The notes: a model not told the origin generated them from the letters alone. Numbered from the stretch's first letter, positions 1 through 7,186 are shown. The stretch is DNA of 9,821 nt from Spirochaetaceae bacterium (GCA_031280115.1 JAITHF010000197.1:1-9821); one strand, 5' to 3'. Made by a program: numbers and translations.

Positions 1-115
1 GGGGCCCGCCCCGCGCCTGTGCGCCGTCAAAGCGCGGAGAGGGGGGCGCTGCTTCAAGAAAGCGCCTCTCCTCAAAGCCGTCCAGCCGCACCGCCGATGA
101 AACCCCCGCAGGGGG
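1..115. other. Repeat-derived intergenic spacer downstream of the chemoreceptor gene
   Basis: No reading frame here is credible. Positions 14-36 match the reverse complement of 9136-9158 at 22 of 23 bases, so this is part of the dispersed extragenic repeat described elsewhere in the window. Positions 45-50 (GGCGCT) and 61-66 (AGCGCC) can form a 6-bp stem around a 10-nt loop. It can be extended by GAGA/TCTC (37-40 with 67-70) if GGGG bulges out. The stretch continues beyond the left edge. Confidence 0.6.
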
Positions 116-117
116 TT
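101..117 (-). terminator. GC-rich hairpin at the chemoreceptor stop codon, possible terminator
   Basis: The palindrome is AACCCCC, then GCA, then GGGGGTT: seven perfect base pairs around three bases. Its right arm covers two bases of the TAA stop of the minus-strand chemoreceptor gene (tta at 116-118). Read on the minus strand, the stem is followed only by a short T run (TTT then CATC), so it is a weak intrinsic-terminator candidate at best. It also belongs to the window-wide set of hairpins with a C(GNA)G triloop, so it may be a repeat element that landed at the gene end. Confidence 0.4.
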
Positions 118-2293
118 AGTCTATCTTGAAGCGGGCGACTTCCCGGACCAATACCTCAATGTTCTCTTTGTTCTCCCCGCTTATGGTGTTGACCCGGTTG
201 ATCGCAATGTTAATCTCATCAGCGCCGTTAGACATCTCCGCCATCCCGTTGGCTATCTCTTCTGTTACCATTTCAAGGGTGCGGCTCTCTTTTATAATCT
301 CCCGGCTCCCCTCAAGCATCTCTACCGACCCGTCCTTTACCATCTGGGTAATGTCGTTCAGGCTGCCTATGGCCTCCAAGATCTGGCGGCTCCCGATGCC
401 CTGCTCCTCCATAGCGTTCCGTATCTGCTCCTCTTGGTCCAGCACGATACGCACCCCTGAATCAATGGCCTCAAACTTGTTTAAGACCCCGTCGGTGGAC
501 ACGGTGATTTTGTCTATCGAGTCTTTTATCTTCTGGAGGACCGTGGCGATCGTCTTTGACTGCTCGCCGGAAGATTCGGCGAGTTTTCTAATCTCGTCCG
601 CCACCACCGCGAAGCCCTTGCCCGCTTCCCCGGCGTGGGCCGCCTCGATCGCGGCATTCATAGAAAGCAGGTTCGTTTGGCTGGCGATGTTCTCCATCAC
701 CGCGTTTATCTCAAGGAGTCCCGCGGATTCGCGGGCTATTTCCTGTATGTTGCCGGCCACTTCCTGCAAGCCGGTCCGCCCGATGTCCGACGCTTCCGCA
801 AGGTCCTTGACGTTCTCGGCGTTTTTTATCAGCGTCTTGGTAACGGACTGGATATTTGCCAGCATCTCCTCTATAGCGGAGGACGACTGGGCCACGCTTT
901 CCGCCTGATGGTCGATATGGGCGTTGAGTTTGCTGATATTATTTGAAATCTGCTCGATAGTGGCGCTTGTTTCAGTCACGCTGGCGGACTGGTTTATCAC
1001 CCGCCCCTTGATGTTCTGGATGTTGGCGGTAATCTGGTTAACCGCTGCGGCGGTTTCGGACATATTGGAGGTAAGTTCGTAGCCGATGTTCGAGAGGGTG
1101 CCGGCCTGCTGTTTAATCATGCCCACCAGGGCCTTGATTTTATCCAGCGTCAGGTTGAAGTATTGCGCCATGTCCCCGATCTCGTCGTGCGAATTAACCT
1201 CAAGCTGCTGGGTCAGGTCCCCTTCGCCTTCGGAAATATCCCGCAGGGTTTTCGACACGCTGATAATGGGGTTGGCTATGCTGCGGGCGATGATCCAGAC
1301 AATAACCATGCCCGCCAGAACCGCGATAACCGTAAAAACCACCGCAAAACTGATAAGGCGGAACACCGCTTTAAGCACTGCCGTCTTCTTTACTACGGCG
1401 ATTATGTTCCAAGGCGTGTCCGTGTCCCCCACATTGAACGGGTAGCACTGGATGATATTGCCGCCGCTGGTTATAAGCTGGGGCTCCCGCTCCCGCATGG
1501 CCTCTTCGATTTCCTGCACCCCGTTGGCGCTCAAAAGTTCAACCGACACCTGCTGGAAACGCTTGCCTATCTTTTCGGGGTTCTGGGCATGGCAGACAAT
1601 AGTGCCGTCATTGGCATAGAGGGCGATATAGCCTGCGCCGTCGTACAGGTTGACTTGTTTTATCACGTCCTGAGAGTAATAGAGGTCAATTGTAATGCCC
1701 ACAAGCCCCACCACCGCGCCGGTGCGTTCTACGATGATGGGGTAGCGTATATCCGTAAGGAGGGTAGTGCGGCCCATGACGGTTCCGGCAGCCGGATTGG
1801 TGATAACCGGCACGTTAGAAAGGGTGCTGAGGAGGCTTTGATAGCCTTCATACGCCTCTATTTTGAGGGCCCCTGACTCGCGGGTAACCGAGGTAATATA
1901 GTTCCCGCTCCCGTCGGTGCCTTCGGTATTGGCGAACTGGCTGTCCATGCCGTCGATAACCCCCGGCTTCCATACGGTATAAATCTTGATAAACTGGGTA
2001 TTGGATTCCATTATGCCCTGTATATTGTCGTTATAGTGGGCGCGGCGCTCTTGGGCGTTCTGGATGTTTTCATAACTGTTCATTATTTCGGCCAGTGTTT
2101 TTACCGTGTCGTAATAGGCGCCGTACCGGGAGTGAAAGTTTTGCGCGTAGAGGCCGGTCATGTTTTCCATAATTTCATACGCCGAGTCGGTCTCGGCGGC
2201 AGCGGCTCTATTGAGGAGCACAATAGAGATGAGCGCCGCTACCACTAGTAACATTGCCGCGATGGTTACGGTCAGTCTAATTTTTAATTTCAC
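116..2293 (-). CDS. Methyl-accepting chemotaxis protein (dCache-HAMP-MCP signal)
   Basis: A 725-residue transmembrane chemoreceptor that would sense a small molecule outside the inner membrane and control CheA/CheW for flagellar switching. Residues 1-33 are a basic start plus a long hydrophobic first helix. Residues 35-300 form a large periplasmic region of double-Cache type (for example [19 protein letters not shown] near 183-201). A second membrane helix lies at about 309-336, then HAMP (about 337-390) and a long coiled coil. The conserved signalling hairpin tip is at about 534-575 ([20 protein letters not shown]). There is no NWETF-like CheR/CheB tether at the C-terminus. The start is GTG (2291-2293), chosen because a perfect AAAGGAGG (minus strand, 2299-2306) sits 5 nt upstream. 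It has its own promoter candidate and no chemotaxis genes nearby, so it is an orphan receptor. The ligand cannot be read from the sequence. Confidence 0.95.
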   Translation of the reverse strand: MKLKIRLTVTIAAMLLVVAALISIVLLNRAAAAETDSAYEIMENMTGLYAQNFHSRYGAYYDTVKTLAEIMNSYENIQNAQERRAHYNDNIQGIMESNTQFIKIYTVWKPGVIDGMDSQFANTEGTDGSGNYITSVTRESGALKIEAYEGYQSLLSTLSNVPVITNPAAGTVMGRTTLLTDIRYPIIVERTGAVVGLVGITIDLYYSQDVIKQVNLYDGAGYIALYANDGTIVCHAQNPEKIGKRFQQVSVELLSANGVQEIEEAMREREPQLITSGGNIIQCYPFNVGDTDTPWNIIAVVKKTAVLKAVFRLISFAVVFTVIAVLAGMVIVWIIARSIANPIISVSKTLRDISEGEGDLTQQLEVNSHDEIGDMAQYFNLTLDKIKALVGMIKQQAGTLSNIGYELTSNMSETAAAVNQITANIQNIKGRVINQSASVTETSATIEQISNNISKLNAHIDHQAESVAQSSSAIEEMLANIQSVTKTLIKNAENVKDLAEASDIGRTGLQEVAGNIQEIARESAGLLEINAVMENIASQTNLLSMNAAIEAAHAGEAGKGFAVVADEIRKLAESSGEQSKTIATVLQKIKDSIDKITVSTDGVLNKFEAIDSGVRIVLDQEEQIRNAMEEQGIGSRQILEAIGSLNDITQMVKDGSVEMLEGSREIIKESRTLEMVTEEIANGMAEMSNGADEINIAINRVNTISGENKENIEVLVREVARFKID

Positions 2294-2313
2294 GAAATCC
2301 TCCTTTGGACTAC

Positions 2314-2337
2314 GGTTTTAGTTTCGGTTTTAGTTTC
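2314..2337 (-). repeat. Tandem 12-bp repeat in the chemoreceptor 5' leader
   Basis: Two perfect adjacent copies of GAAACTAAAACC (minus strand), at 2326-2337 and 2314-2325, lie just upstream of the Shine-Dalgarno sequence. If the promoter at 2378-2406 is used, they are in the 5' untranslated leader. A protein or small RNA binding to both copies could affect translation, but the sequence alone does not show this. Confidence 0.6.
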
Positions 2338-2377
2338 CGCTCTGTGTTCTTTATAAGCGGCATTCGCTTGCGTATCT

Positions 2378-2406
2378 CTTATACCATATTTCAAAATCTA
2401 GCGCAA
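2378..2406 (-). promoter_or_regulatory. Probable sigma70-type promoter of the chemoreceptor gene
   Basis: On the minus strand TTGCGC (2406-2401) is followed, after exactly 17 bp, by TATAAG (2383-2378). The -10 matches the consensus at five of six bases; the -35 matches mainly at TTG. Transcription would start near 2371, giving a leader of roughly 80 nt. A weaker flagellar-sigma-like alternative (TAAGAGAT, 12 nt, GCCGCTTA) overlaps it just downstream, which would also suit a chemotaxis gene. Confidence 0.5.
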
Positions 2407-2526
2407 CAGCGCCCCGGACATCCCCGCCGCTTTGCAGGGAGGAGGCGGCTTTTTTGATCCCTGCCGTTATTATAGACCGGGGGCGCTGTTTTTTACCGGG
2501 CAATTTTTTAATTATGCCGGTTTTTT
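2405..2526 (+). terminator. Nested hairpin/pseudoknot element with three plus-strand T6 tracts
   Basis: An outer 11-bp perfect helix pairs 2405-2415 with 2480-2490 (AACAGCGCCCC with GGGGCGCTGTT). Inside are two crossing stems: 2426-2430 with 2445-2449 (GCCGC/GCGGC), and 2434-2440 with 2458-2464 (GCAGGGA/TCCCTGC). They could form an H-type pseudoknot or alternate with each other. A third hairpin pairs 2496-2502 with 2515-2520, with one bulged G. On the plus strand three G/C arms run directly into T6 tracts (2450-2455, 2489-2494, 2521-2526), which is the signature of intrinsic terminators. No plus-strand gene ends here. It may stop antisense transcription divergent from the chemoreceptor promoter, or end an unseen small RNA. 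The strand call rests on the T tracts. Confidence 0.55.
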
Positions 2527-2570
2527 ATAGAAAAAATAAAAAAAATAGAAAAAAATAAAAATAAAAAAAA
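2527..2570. other. 44-bp A-rich homopurine-like tract
   Basis: The plus strand is almost only A, with A runs of 6, 8, 7, 5 and 8 broken by single T or TAG. It starts 17 bp beyond the DUF2804 stop. On the minus strand it is a T-rich tract just downstream of that gene's GC-rich end, so it may help end its transcript, although I see no proper stem. The A runs are not spaced at a regular helical repeat. The composition contrasts sharply with the GC-rich surroundings. Confidence 0.7.
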
Positions 2571-2587
2571 GGCGGGGCCGGGGCGGG

Positions 2588-3643
2588 CTACATCCGCAGG
2601 TAGATACGCTCCGCCGAACCCCAGTGGCCGCGGAGGTCAAGGGTGCGCCCCTCTGAGTCAACCAGCGTGCCGCTGTACTGGCCAAGGGGCGTGTCGTACT
2701 CCGTCCGCACTACAAAGGCGTTAAACCTGTGGGGGAACTGCTCCTTTGGGGTAAAAATCAAATCCACCATGCCCTCCATGTCCTGAATAACCCAGTCCGA
2801 CCTGACCCCTTCGGGCATGGTAATCCGAACCGGCGGCAGAGGCGTAACCTTCCCGCCAAGCCACAGGGCGTTCTCATTGTTTTTGAAGCTCCCCCGGCTC
2901 TGGCTCTCTGCCACGCTGAAGCCGTACCGCCGGTTTTCCCCGTCAAACCCTAAGCCGGTACACCGCGTCCAATAGGCGCGGTACGGGTAATAGCCCTTAA
3001 AATCCCCGAAAAAGCCCGCGCTCTTCGCCGGATCAAGCCACAAGTGCCGCCCGCCTATCACCATGTCCCCCCGCACCGGCGTAAGGGCCTTGTAAGCGTA
3101 AAAACAGCGGGAATCCGCGAAAAGCAGGCTTACCGCCATCGGGGGAAACCGCGTCTGGTCGGCCTCATACTCAAGGTGGGCGGTAAAAGACGCCCGGGAA
3201 CGGCCCGCCTCGATATCCAAATCAATTTTAACCGTGTCCGCGTCGAGCCAGTTGTGTATCCTCAAGAAAAAACCGGAAAACCGGCTGTCAATCGAGGCGT
3301 TGGCAAGGCTGCGGGGCATCCGCCAGCCCCCGAAAGGCGCGAACCTGCGGAACCGGAAGGGCTGCCCCCGCTCTTTGTCGTAAAGAAAAACCTGCGCCCA
3401 CCGGAAATATTTCATGTTGCCCACCAGGGCCTGCAAGTAAAACCGCTCGTCCTGCGCCGCAAATGCCTGCCATTCCTTGAGCCGCCAGTTCCGCGCCCAC
3501 CGGGGGACCGGGACGGGAAACGGGAAGGGCTTGCGGACCGCAAGGAGGTCGGCCTCGCCAAAGGCGGCGAGCCATGTTCCTTGCAATGCCTCGCCCCGCT
3601 CCACCGGAGAGGGCCGGGGGTCCTGTATTTCTCTGGTATACAT
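2588..3643 (-). CDS. DUF2804 family protein
   Basis: A 351-residue protein with no signal peptide and no membrane segment. It resembles the DUF2804 family, whose biochemical role is unknown. The most family-like stretch is at about residues 213-245: a PYRAYWTRCTGLG core followed by a G..NRRYGF.VAESQ pattern, leading to a tryptophan-rich, beta-strand-like C-terminal half. The N-terminal part is rich in Pro, Trp and Arg (residues 38-60). The length suits the family. Start is ATG at 3641-3643; AGGCGG about 8 nt upstream is a modest ribosome site. It stands alone: 294 bp separate its TAG stop from the next gene, and the upstream side is repeat DNA. The family assignment is from remembered sequence patterns, not from a search. 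Confidence 0.75.
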   Translation of the reverse strand: MYTREIQDPRPSPVERGEALQGTWLAAFGEADLLAVRKPFPFPVPVPRWARNWRLKEWQAFAAQDERFYLQALVGNMKYFRWAQVFLYDKERGQPFRFRRFAPFGGWRMPRSLANASIDSRFSGFFLRIHNWLDADTVKIDLDIEAGRSRASFTAHLEYEADQTRFPPMAVSLLFADSRCFYAYKALTPVRGDMVIGGRHLWLDPAKSAGFFGDFKGYYPYRAYWTRCTGLGFDGENRRYGFSVAESQSRGSFKNNENALWLGGKVTPLPPVRITMPEGVRSDWVIQDMEGMVDLIFTPKEQFPHRFNAFVVRTEYDTPLGQYSGTLVDSEGRTLDLRGHWGSAERIYLRM

Positions 3644-3805
3644 CGTTACGCCGCCTGTTTTTAGATACCTTTGGATTGGCTCGGATAATCTAATATATCA
3701 AGTATCGGTAAAGACCGCTCCCGGATTTACGCGCCCCGGAGGTGTTTCAAGCGCGCCCTGCGCCGCTCCCTTTGCCGGCGGCTCGGTTAGGCGTTTTGTT
3801 GGTTC
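3644..3805. other. Intergenic upstream region of the DUF2804 gene
   Basis: No gene is seen. An AT-rich patch at about 3661-3710 (on the minus strand it contains TTTACC, TATATT and TAGATTATCC) is the likely promoter zone for the DUF2804 gene. No pair of hexamers has both good matches and good spacing, so I do not define one. The rest, to the start of the tandem array, is GC-rich and featureless. Confidence 0.35.
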
Positions 3806-4036
3806 CAGAACAACTTATTCTGTAAGCAGAATAACTTGTTCTGCAAGCAGAATGACTTGTTCTGCAAGCAGAATAACTTATTCTGTAAGCAGAATAACTT
3901 ATTCTGCAAGCAGAATAACTTGTTCTGCAAGCAGAATAACTTGTTCTGCAAGCAGAATGACTTGTTCTGTAAGCAGAATGACTTATTCTGCAAGCAGAAT
4001 GACTTGTTCTGCAAGCAGAATAAACCATCCTGTACC
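3806..4036. repeat. 21-bp tandem array of overlapping palindromes (10 units plus one decayed)
   Basis: Ten contiguous 21-bp units run from 3806 to 4015, with a decayed eleventh at 4016-4036. The unit is CAGAATRACTTRTTCTG followed by YAAG. Bases 1-17 form a palindrome around one central C; a second dyad, TTCTGC-AA-GCAGAA, spans each unit junction, so symmetry centres fall every 10.5 bp. Apart from one C in unit 1, variation is confined to unit positions 7 (A/G), 12 (G/A) and 18 (C/T), all transitions. There are no spacers. The unit is 8/21 G+C, AT-rich against its surroundings. Because 21 is divisible by three, heptapeptide frames stay open on both strands (FCKQN[ND]L on plus, FCLQNK[SL] on minus). 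They lack ribosome sites and are not called genes. Confidence 0.92.
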
Positions 4037-4067
4037 CGTATAAATCATTAGTATATAACGAATTACC

Positions 4068-4080
4068 GGCGCTTCGCGCC
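4068..4080. repeat. Extragenic palindrome GGCGC-TTC-GCGCC
   Basis: Five perfect base pairs around three bases; on the minus strand the loop reads GAA closed by C-G. It is one of the ten short hairpins in this window that share this loop type. It lies between the tandem array and the first dispersed repeat copy. Confidence 0.6.
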
Positions 4081-4098
4081 TCTTTGGGAAGAGAATTT

Positions 4099-4125
4099 GG
4101 AGGGTCATAGACCCCCCAAACCCCC
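4099..4125 (+). repeat. Dispersed repeat module, plus-orientation copy
   Basis: A 27-bp segment, starting GGAGGGTCATAGACCCCCC and ending AAACCCCC, is identical to the reverse complement of 9383-9409 and 9564-9590. It contains the small inverted repeat GGGTC-ATA-GACCC. It begins a repeat copy that runs on through the CGCC-core at 4155-4170, so it is one module of a larger composite element. Confidence 0.85.
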
Positions 4126-4131
4126 GCTAAA

Positions 4132-4341
4132 GGCTTCCTGCGCTGCGCTACTAACGCCGTCGAAGCGCGGTGAGGCGCCGCTTCGGGGTTGTGACTAAAC
4201 GTACAAACCCTATCGCAACAAGAAGCGCCTGAATCCCCCGCAGGGGGCTTCCTGCGCCGCGCCCTTTCGCCATCGAATTCCGCTGAGGCGCCGCTTCTGG
4301 GTTGTGACTAAACGTACAAACCCTCTCACCGCGAGAAGCAC
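4132..4341 (+). repeat. Two imperfect direct copies of a ~113-bp extragenic repeat
   Basis: Copy 1 (about 4132-4229) and copy 2 (about 4246-4341) each begin GGCTTCCTGCG, pass through a CGCC(G/A)TCGAA core (4155-4170; 4268-4283) and then share a 41-bp block (4171-4211 and 4284-4324) with one mismatch. The block includes TTGTGACTAAACGTACAAAC. Both end in an AGAAGC motif. Between them sits CCCCC-GCA-GGGGG (4235-4247). The same element, more diverged, is present in reverse at about 9071-9176. Copy 2 ends 43 bp before the VWA gene, so that gene's promoter must lie in or beside repeat DNA. I could not define a -10/-35 pair there. Confidence 0.85.
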
Positions 4342-4347
4342 TTTAAA

Positions 4348-4360
4348 CAGCCTCCGGCTG
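4348..4360. repeat. Extragenic palindrome CAGCC-TCC-GGCTG
   Basis: Five perfect base pairs around three bases, 24 bp upstream of the VWA start codon; on the minus strand the loop is GGA closed by C-G. A closely similar palindrome, CAGCC-GAA-GGCTG, lies at 9192-9204 in reverse context, so both belong to the same dispersed repeat. If transcribed with the VWA gene, it would be a leader hairpin. Confidence 0.6.
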
Positions 4361-4383
4361 CACAGGGGGGCCGATATAGAGGT

Positions 4384-5505
4384 ATGATGCTTTATTTGCT
4401 TTTGCTTTTTGTCGCGGCCCAGGCGCAGGGCCAGGAAAACGGGGGCAAGCCGCCTGCGGACTTGTCCATCGCCCGGGAAGATACCCGCATAGAACAGCGG
4501 GTTGACGGGGGCTTTCATCTTTTTATACGCAAAAAGACCGGCATAGCCTCGGTAATGCTGGTGGAAACCACCAAAGACCCGGCCTTGCAGGAAGCCAATT
4601 ACGCATACCGCGATCCTGAGTGGAACCCGGTCAACGGAGACGAAACCAGACTGCTCAACGAGGCGCCTATCGCCAAAACAAGCCGGCTCTGGTCCCTCAT
4701 CGACTCGTCAGCCGAAAGCCATAGCGAGTTCGGGGAAGCCTTTCATATCTATATCCCCTATATCATCCTCTACGGCTACGAGTATACCCGTCATGGGGAA
4801 GTGTACGTCCAGCACGGCACCTATTTTAATATCCGCGCCTTTGCCCTGCCCCACGGGGACTACCGCGGGGCCTTCCAGGATAACCCCTTTGTCCTTGAAG
4901 TTACCCAAAAACCCCTTGAAGGTCCGCCTGACGGAAACTATATGCGGGAAACGATCAATTCCTTTGCCAACATAACCACCGCGAATACCGGCGACCTTGT
5001 GTGGTCAAGGGAACCGAAAGATTTGGTTGACAAGATACGGGGGCTTTTGGAAAAAGAACAGCGGAAGGCCCTCGACCTTGTTATCTGCCTTGACACCACC
5101 TCAAGCATGCGGGACGACATCGCGTCCCTGAAAGCGGGCCTTTCAAGGACCCTTGAGGAACTTGCCGGGGAATTTCTTGATTTCCGCGTGGGGCTGGTCC
5201 TGTATAAGGATTACCGCGACGAATACCTGCATAAAACGTTCCCCTTCACCAAGGACATTAAAGCGTTCAACAGCACCTTGCAGGGGGTGAGGACCGGCGG
5301 CGGCGGGGACATCCCTGAAGCGGTGTACGAAGCCCTGCACGAAGCGGCTGTGGCGTTCCCCTGGGAAGCGGAGGCCCGGCTTATCATCCTTCTAGGTGAC
5401 GCGCCGCCCCACCCGCGGCAGAAAGGGGCGGTCTCGAAAGAAATGGTGTATCAGGAAGCAAACGCCCGGAATATCAAAGTAAGCGCCATAATACTGCCCC
5501 AGTAA
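4384..5505 (+). CDS. Secreted von Willebrand factor A (VWA) domain protein
   Basis: A 373-residue protein. Residues 3-14 are a short hydrophobic run ending in AQA (12-14), a possible signal peptidase I site, so it is probably exported. It lacks the usual basic residues at the start and has no lipobox Cys. Residues 25-215 are an unrecognised, probably beta-rich region. A VWA fold follows at about 229-373, with a metal (MIDAS) site: D237, T239 and S241 in DLVICLDTTSSM, T304 before GGGGDIPEAV (305-313), and D339 in LLGDAPPH. The GGGDxPEA subtype occurs in assorted bacterial VWA proteins and in alpha-kinase-linked ones; it usually mediates protein binding. ATG-ATG start: AGAGG (4378-4382) suits the second ATG (4387) better. 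No earlier start codon exists before the in-frame stop at 4309-4311. It is the only plus-strand gene, and its stop lies 6 bp from that of the opposing operon. Confidence 0.88.
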   Translation: MMLYLLLLFVAAQAQGQENGGKPPADLSIAREDTRIEQRVDGGFHLFIRKKTGIASVMLVETTKDPALQEANYAYRDPEWNPVNGDETRLLNEAPIAKTSRLWSLIDSSAESHSEFGEAFHIYIPYIILYGYEYTRHGEVYVQHGTYFNIRAFALPHGDYRGAFQDNPFVLEVTQKPLEGPPDGNYMRETINSFANITTANTGDLVWSREPKDLVDKIRGLLEKEQRKALDLVICLDTTSSMRDDIASLKAGLSRTLEELAGEFLDFRVGLVLYKDYRDEYLHKTFPFTKDIKAFNSTLQGVRTGGGGDIPEAVYEALHEAAVAFPWEAEARLIILLGDAPPHPRQKGAVSKEMVYQEANARNIKVSAIILPQ

Positions 5506-5511
5506 GCGTTG

Positions 5512-6519
5512 TCAGCGCCCCCAGCTCTTTACCGAATGAAGGTATTCGATGGTATACAGCCCGTCAAGGGCGCTTGAGCAGGGCTCCCGCGCCCGGTCAA
5601 GGGCGCAGAGGGCCGCATCCTGTATCATAGCGGCGAAATAACCGGTTGGCCCTGCAAAGGTTTCGCCTGTGGGGGTTAGGGAGCGGAACCCCTGGGCATA
5701 GGGGCAGGGGCCGCTTTCCCACACCGCAAAAACCCCGTTGCCGATACGCAGCCGCCCGTGTTCGCAGGAGAACTCAAGCTCGAACACCAGGTGGTCCCGC
5801 CCGGCGCCCAGTTCCAGCGTAAAGGGGACAGCCCCTGCCGGGCGGTCAAGCCGGCCTAGGAGGAACGCGCTTCCCTCCCGCGCCGTGAGGGGGGCGCCCC
5901 ATGCCTTGCTGTGTTTCGCCCTCCCGCCGCTTAAAAACATAAGCGCGTCAACAATATGGGTGGCGTCATGCCAGAACACGTCAAGGAGGCGCCGGCTTGC
6001 GCCCATAAAGAGGGAGGCCCTGGCGCTTAGAAGGCGCCCGAGCCGTTCCCCGCCCAGAAGAGCCTTTGCCCGCAGGTAGTCTTGGGAATACCGGCGCTCA
6101 TGGTTGGTAATAATTGTTACGGCCCTGCGCCGGTGGAGGCCGGCTATCTTCCGCGCCTGCCCCAGGGTGCCGGCCAGGGGTTTTTCACAGACAACCGCCG
6201 GCACCTTCAGCGCCGCCGCAAGGGCGCAGTAGCGCTGGTGGCTGTCAGGGTGGGTTGCGACAACCAGTATGTGCGGCTTATGGGCCTGTATCATGCCCTC
6301 CGCATCGGCGTATACCGGCACGCCCCAGCGTTCCGCAAAGAGCCGGCGCCGGCTTTCGTCCGCGTCCGCGCCGGCTGCAAGGGCGCATTGGGGGTTTGCC
6401 TCAAGCGCGCCGGCATGGGTGCAGGGCTTCTCCCGCAGCGGGTCGTCTTCAAGGAGGCTTGCGATACGGCCAAGCCCTACCACCGCAGCGGTTATCTTTC
6501 CGGTATCTGTATCGGTCAT
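5512..6519 (-). CDS. Gfo/Idh/MocA family NAD(P)-dependent oxidoreductase
   Basis: A 335-residue cytoplasmic dehydrogenase-like protein. The N-terminal Rossmann fold has the dinucleotide motif VVGLGRIAS (13-21). VVCEKPLAGT (109-118) carries the conserved EKP Lys. HDATHIVDAL (184-193) provides the His expected in the active site of the family. The C-terminal half is the usual mixed alpha/beta substrate domain, and the length is normal. Members oxidise or reduce sugars, inositols, biliverdin or related substrates; the substrate here cannot be deduced. The frame stays open upstream to 6612, but I start at ATG 6519. The upstream residues are low-complexity, would overlap the preceding gene, and the fold begins about ten residues after this Met. 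No good Shine-Dalgarno is visible (GTG at 6525 is an alternative start). It is last in the operon, 58 bp after the MBL gene. Confidence 0.9.
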   Translation of the reverse strand: MTDTDTGKITAAVVGLGRIASLLEDDPLREKPCTHAGALEANPQCALAAGADADESRRRLFAERWGVPVYADAEGMIQAHKPHILVVATHPDSHQRYCALAAALKVPAVVCEKPLAGTLGQARKIAGLHRRRAVTIITNHERRYSQDYLRAKALLGGERLGRLLSARASLFMGASRRLLDVFWHDATHIVDALMFLSGGRAKHSKAWGAPLTAREGSAFLLGRLDRPAGAVPFTLELGAGRDHLVFELEFSCEHGRLRIGNGVFAVWESGPCPYAQGFRSLTPTGETFAGPTGYFAAMIQDAALCALDRAREPCSSALDGLYTIEYLHSVKSWGR

Positions 6520-6577
6520 TTTCACAGGGTATACTGAGGCGGCCCGTTTGGTAAAGGGGAAAGGGGAAAGGGGGCCT

Positions 6578-7183
6578 TCAAATCCTGCCGGGGCGCAGGG
6601 CCCGCTCTTCATAGCGCCTTATGCCCGCGTTGAAATGCCGCTCGGCCTCCAGCGAAGACGGGGGGCCGTGCCCGGGCAGCACCACCCAGTCCCCTGCAAG
6701 GGACAATACTTTAGTGCGGAGCGCCCGGACCTGGGCGGCGGCGCCGTAAGAACTGGCGGTACTGCCCACAAGGCCAGCGGTCAGGGCGTCGCCGGTAAAC
6801 AGGAGGCCCTCAAGTTTGAACACCACTGAGTCCGGCGAATGGCCGGGCACCGAAATAACCTCAAACCGAAAGGGGCCTGCGGTAACAACATCCATGTCCC
6901 GCACCATAATAGACCGGTGGCCTAAAACCGTCTGGTTCATGGCGTAAATATCCGCGTTGTATATCCGCTTGAGGGTTTTAAGCCCGCCTGTATGGGTTAT
7001 ATGGTCGTGGGTAAGCAAAACCCCCCGCACCTGATACCCGTTGTTCTCGATAAACCCCAGTATAACCGTGTCCATGCACCCGGGATCAACCACCAGCGCC
7101 TCCCGGGCCTCTTCGGTATCCTCGGTTCCCACCACATAGGCATTGGCAAACGTCCGGGGGCAGCAGTGGACGAACAGTTTCAC
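6578..7183 (-). CDS. MBL-fold metallo-hydrolase with altered HxHxDH motif
   Basis: A 201-residue protein of the metallo-beta-lactamase fold, of glyoxalase II-like size. Family landmarks are VVDPG (31-35), LLTHDHITHTGG (56-67), VPGHSPDS (112-119), FTGDAL (129-134) and LPGHGP (169-174). Zinc-1 ligands H59, H61, H115 and bridging D132 are present, as are H64 and H172. The Asp of HxHxDH that normally binds zinc-2 is Thr63 (ACC codon), so the site may hold one metal or use another ligand. The family hydrolyses thioesters, lactones, phosphoesters and more; the substrate here is not evident. Start is GTG (7181-7183), 3 bp after the TAG of the upstream pentapeptide gene, so translation is probably coupled. 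There is no signal peptide. Confidence 0.88.
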   Translation of the reverse strand: MKLFVHCCPRTFANAYVVGTEDTEEAREALVVDPGCMDTVILGFIENNGYQVRGVLLTHDHITHTGGLKTLKRIYNADIYAMNQTVLGHRSIMVRDMDVVTAGPFRFEVISVPGHSPDSVVFKLEGLLFTGDALTAGLVGSTASSYGAAAQVRALRTKVLSLAGDWVVLPGHGPPSSLEAERHFNAGIRRYEERALRPGRI

Positions 7184-7186
7184 CGG

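Noticed and set aside
2405..2490. c-di-GMP (GEMM) riboswitch before the chemoreceptor gene
   Set aside because: The minus strand has GCAAAGC near a GC stem, but the rest of the GEMM consensus and its two-stem layout are absent, and the region lies upstream of the likely promoter.
3806..4036. CRISPR array
   Set aside because: Units are contiguous 21-mers with no unique spacers and no cas genes nearby.
3787..4051. Small proteins of heptapeptide repeats (FCKQN[ND]L on plus, FCLQNK[SL] on minus)
   Set aside because: Several frames on both strands stay open only because the repeat length is divisible by three. Starts are TTG inside the repeat with no ribosome site.
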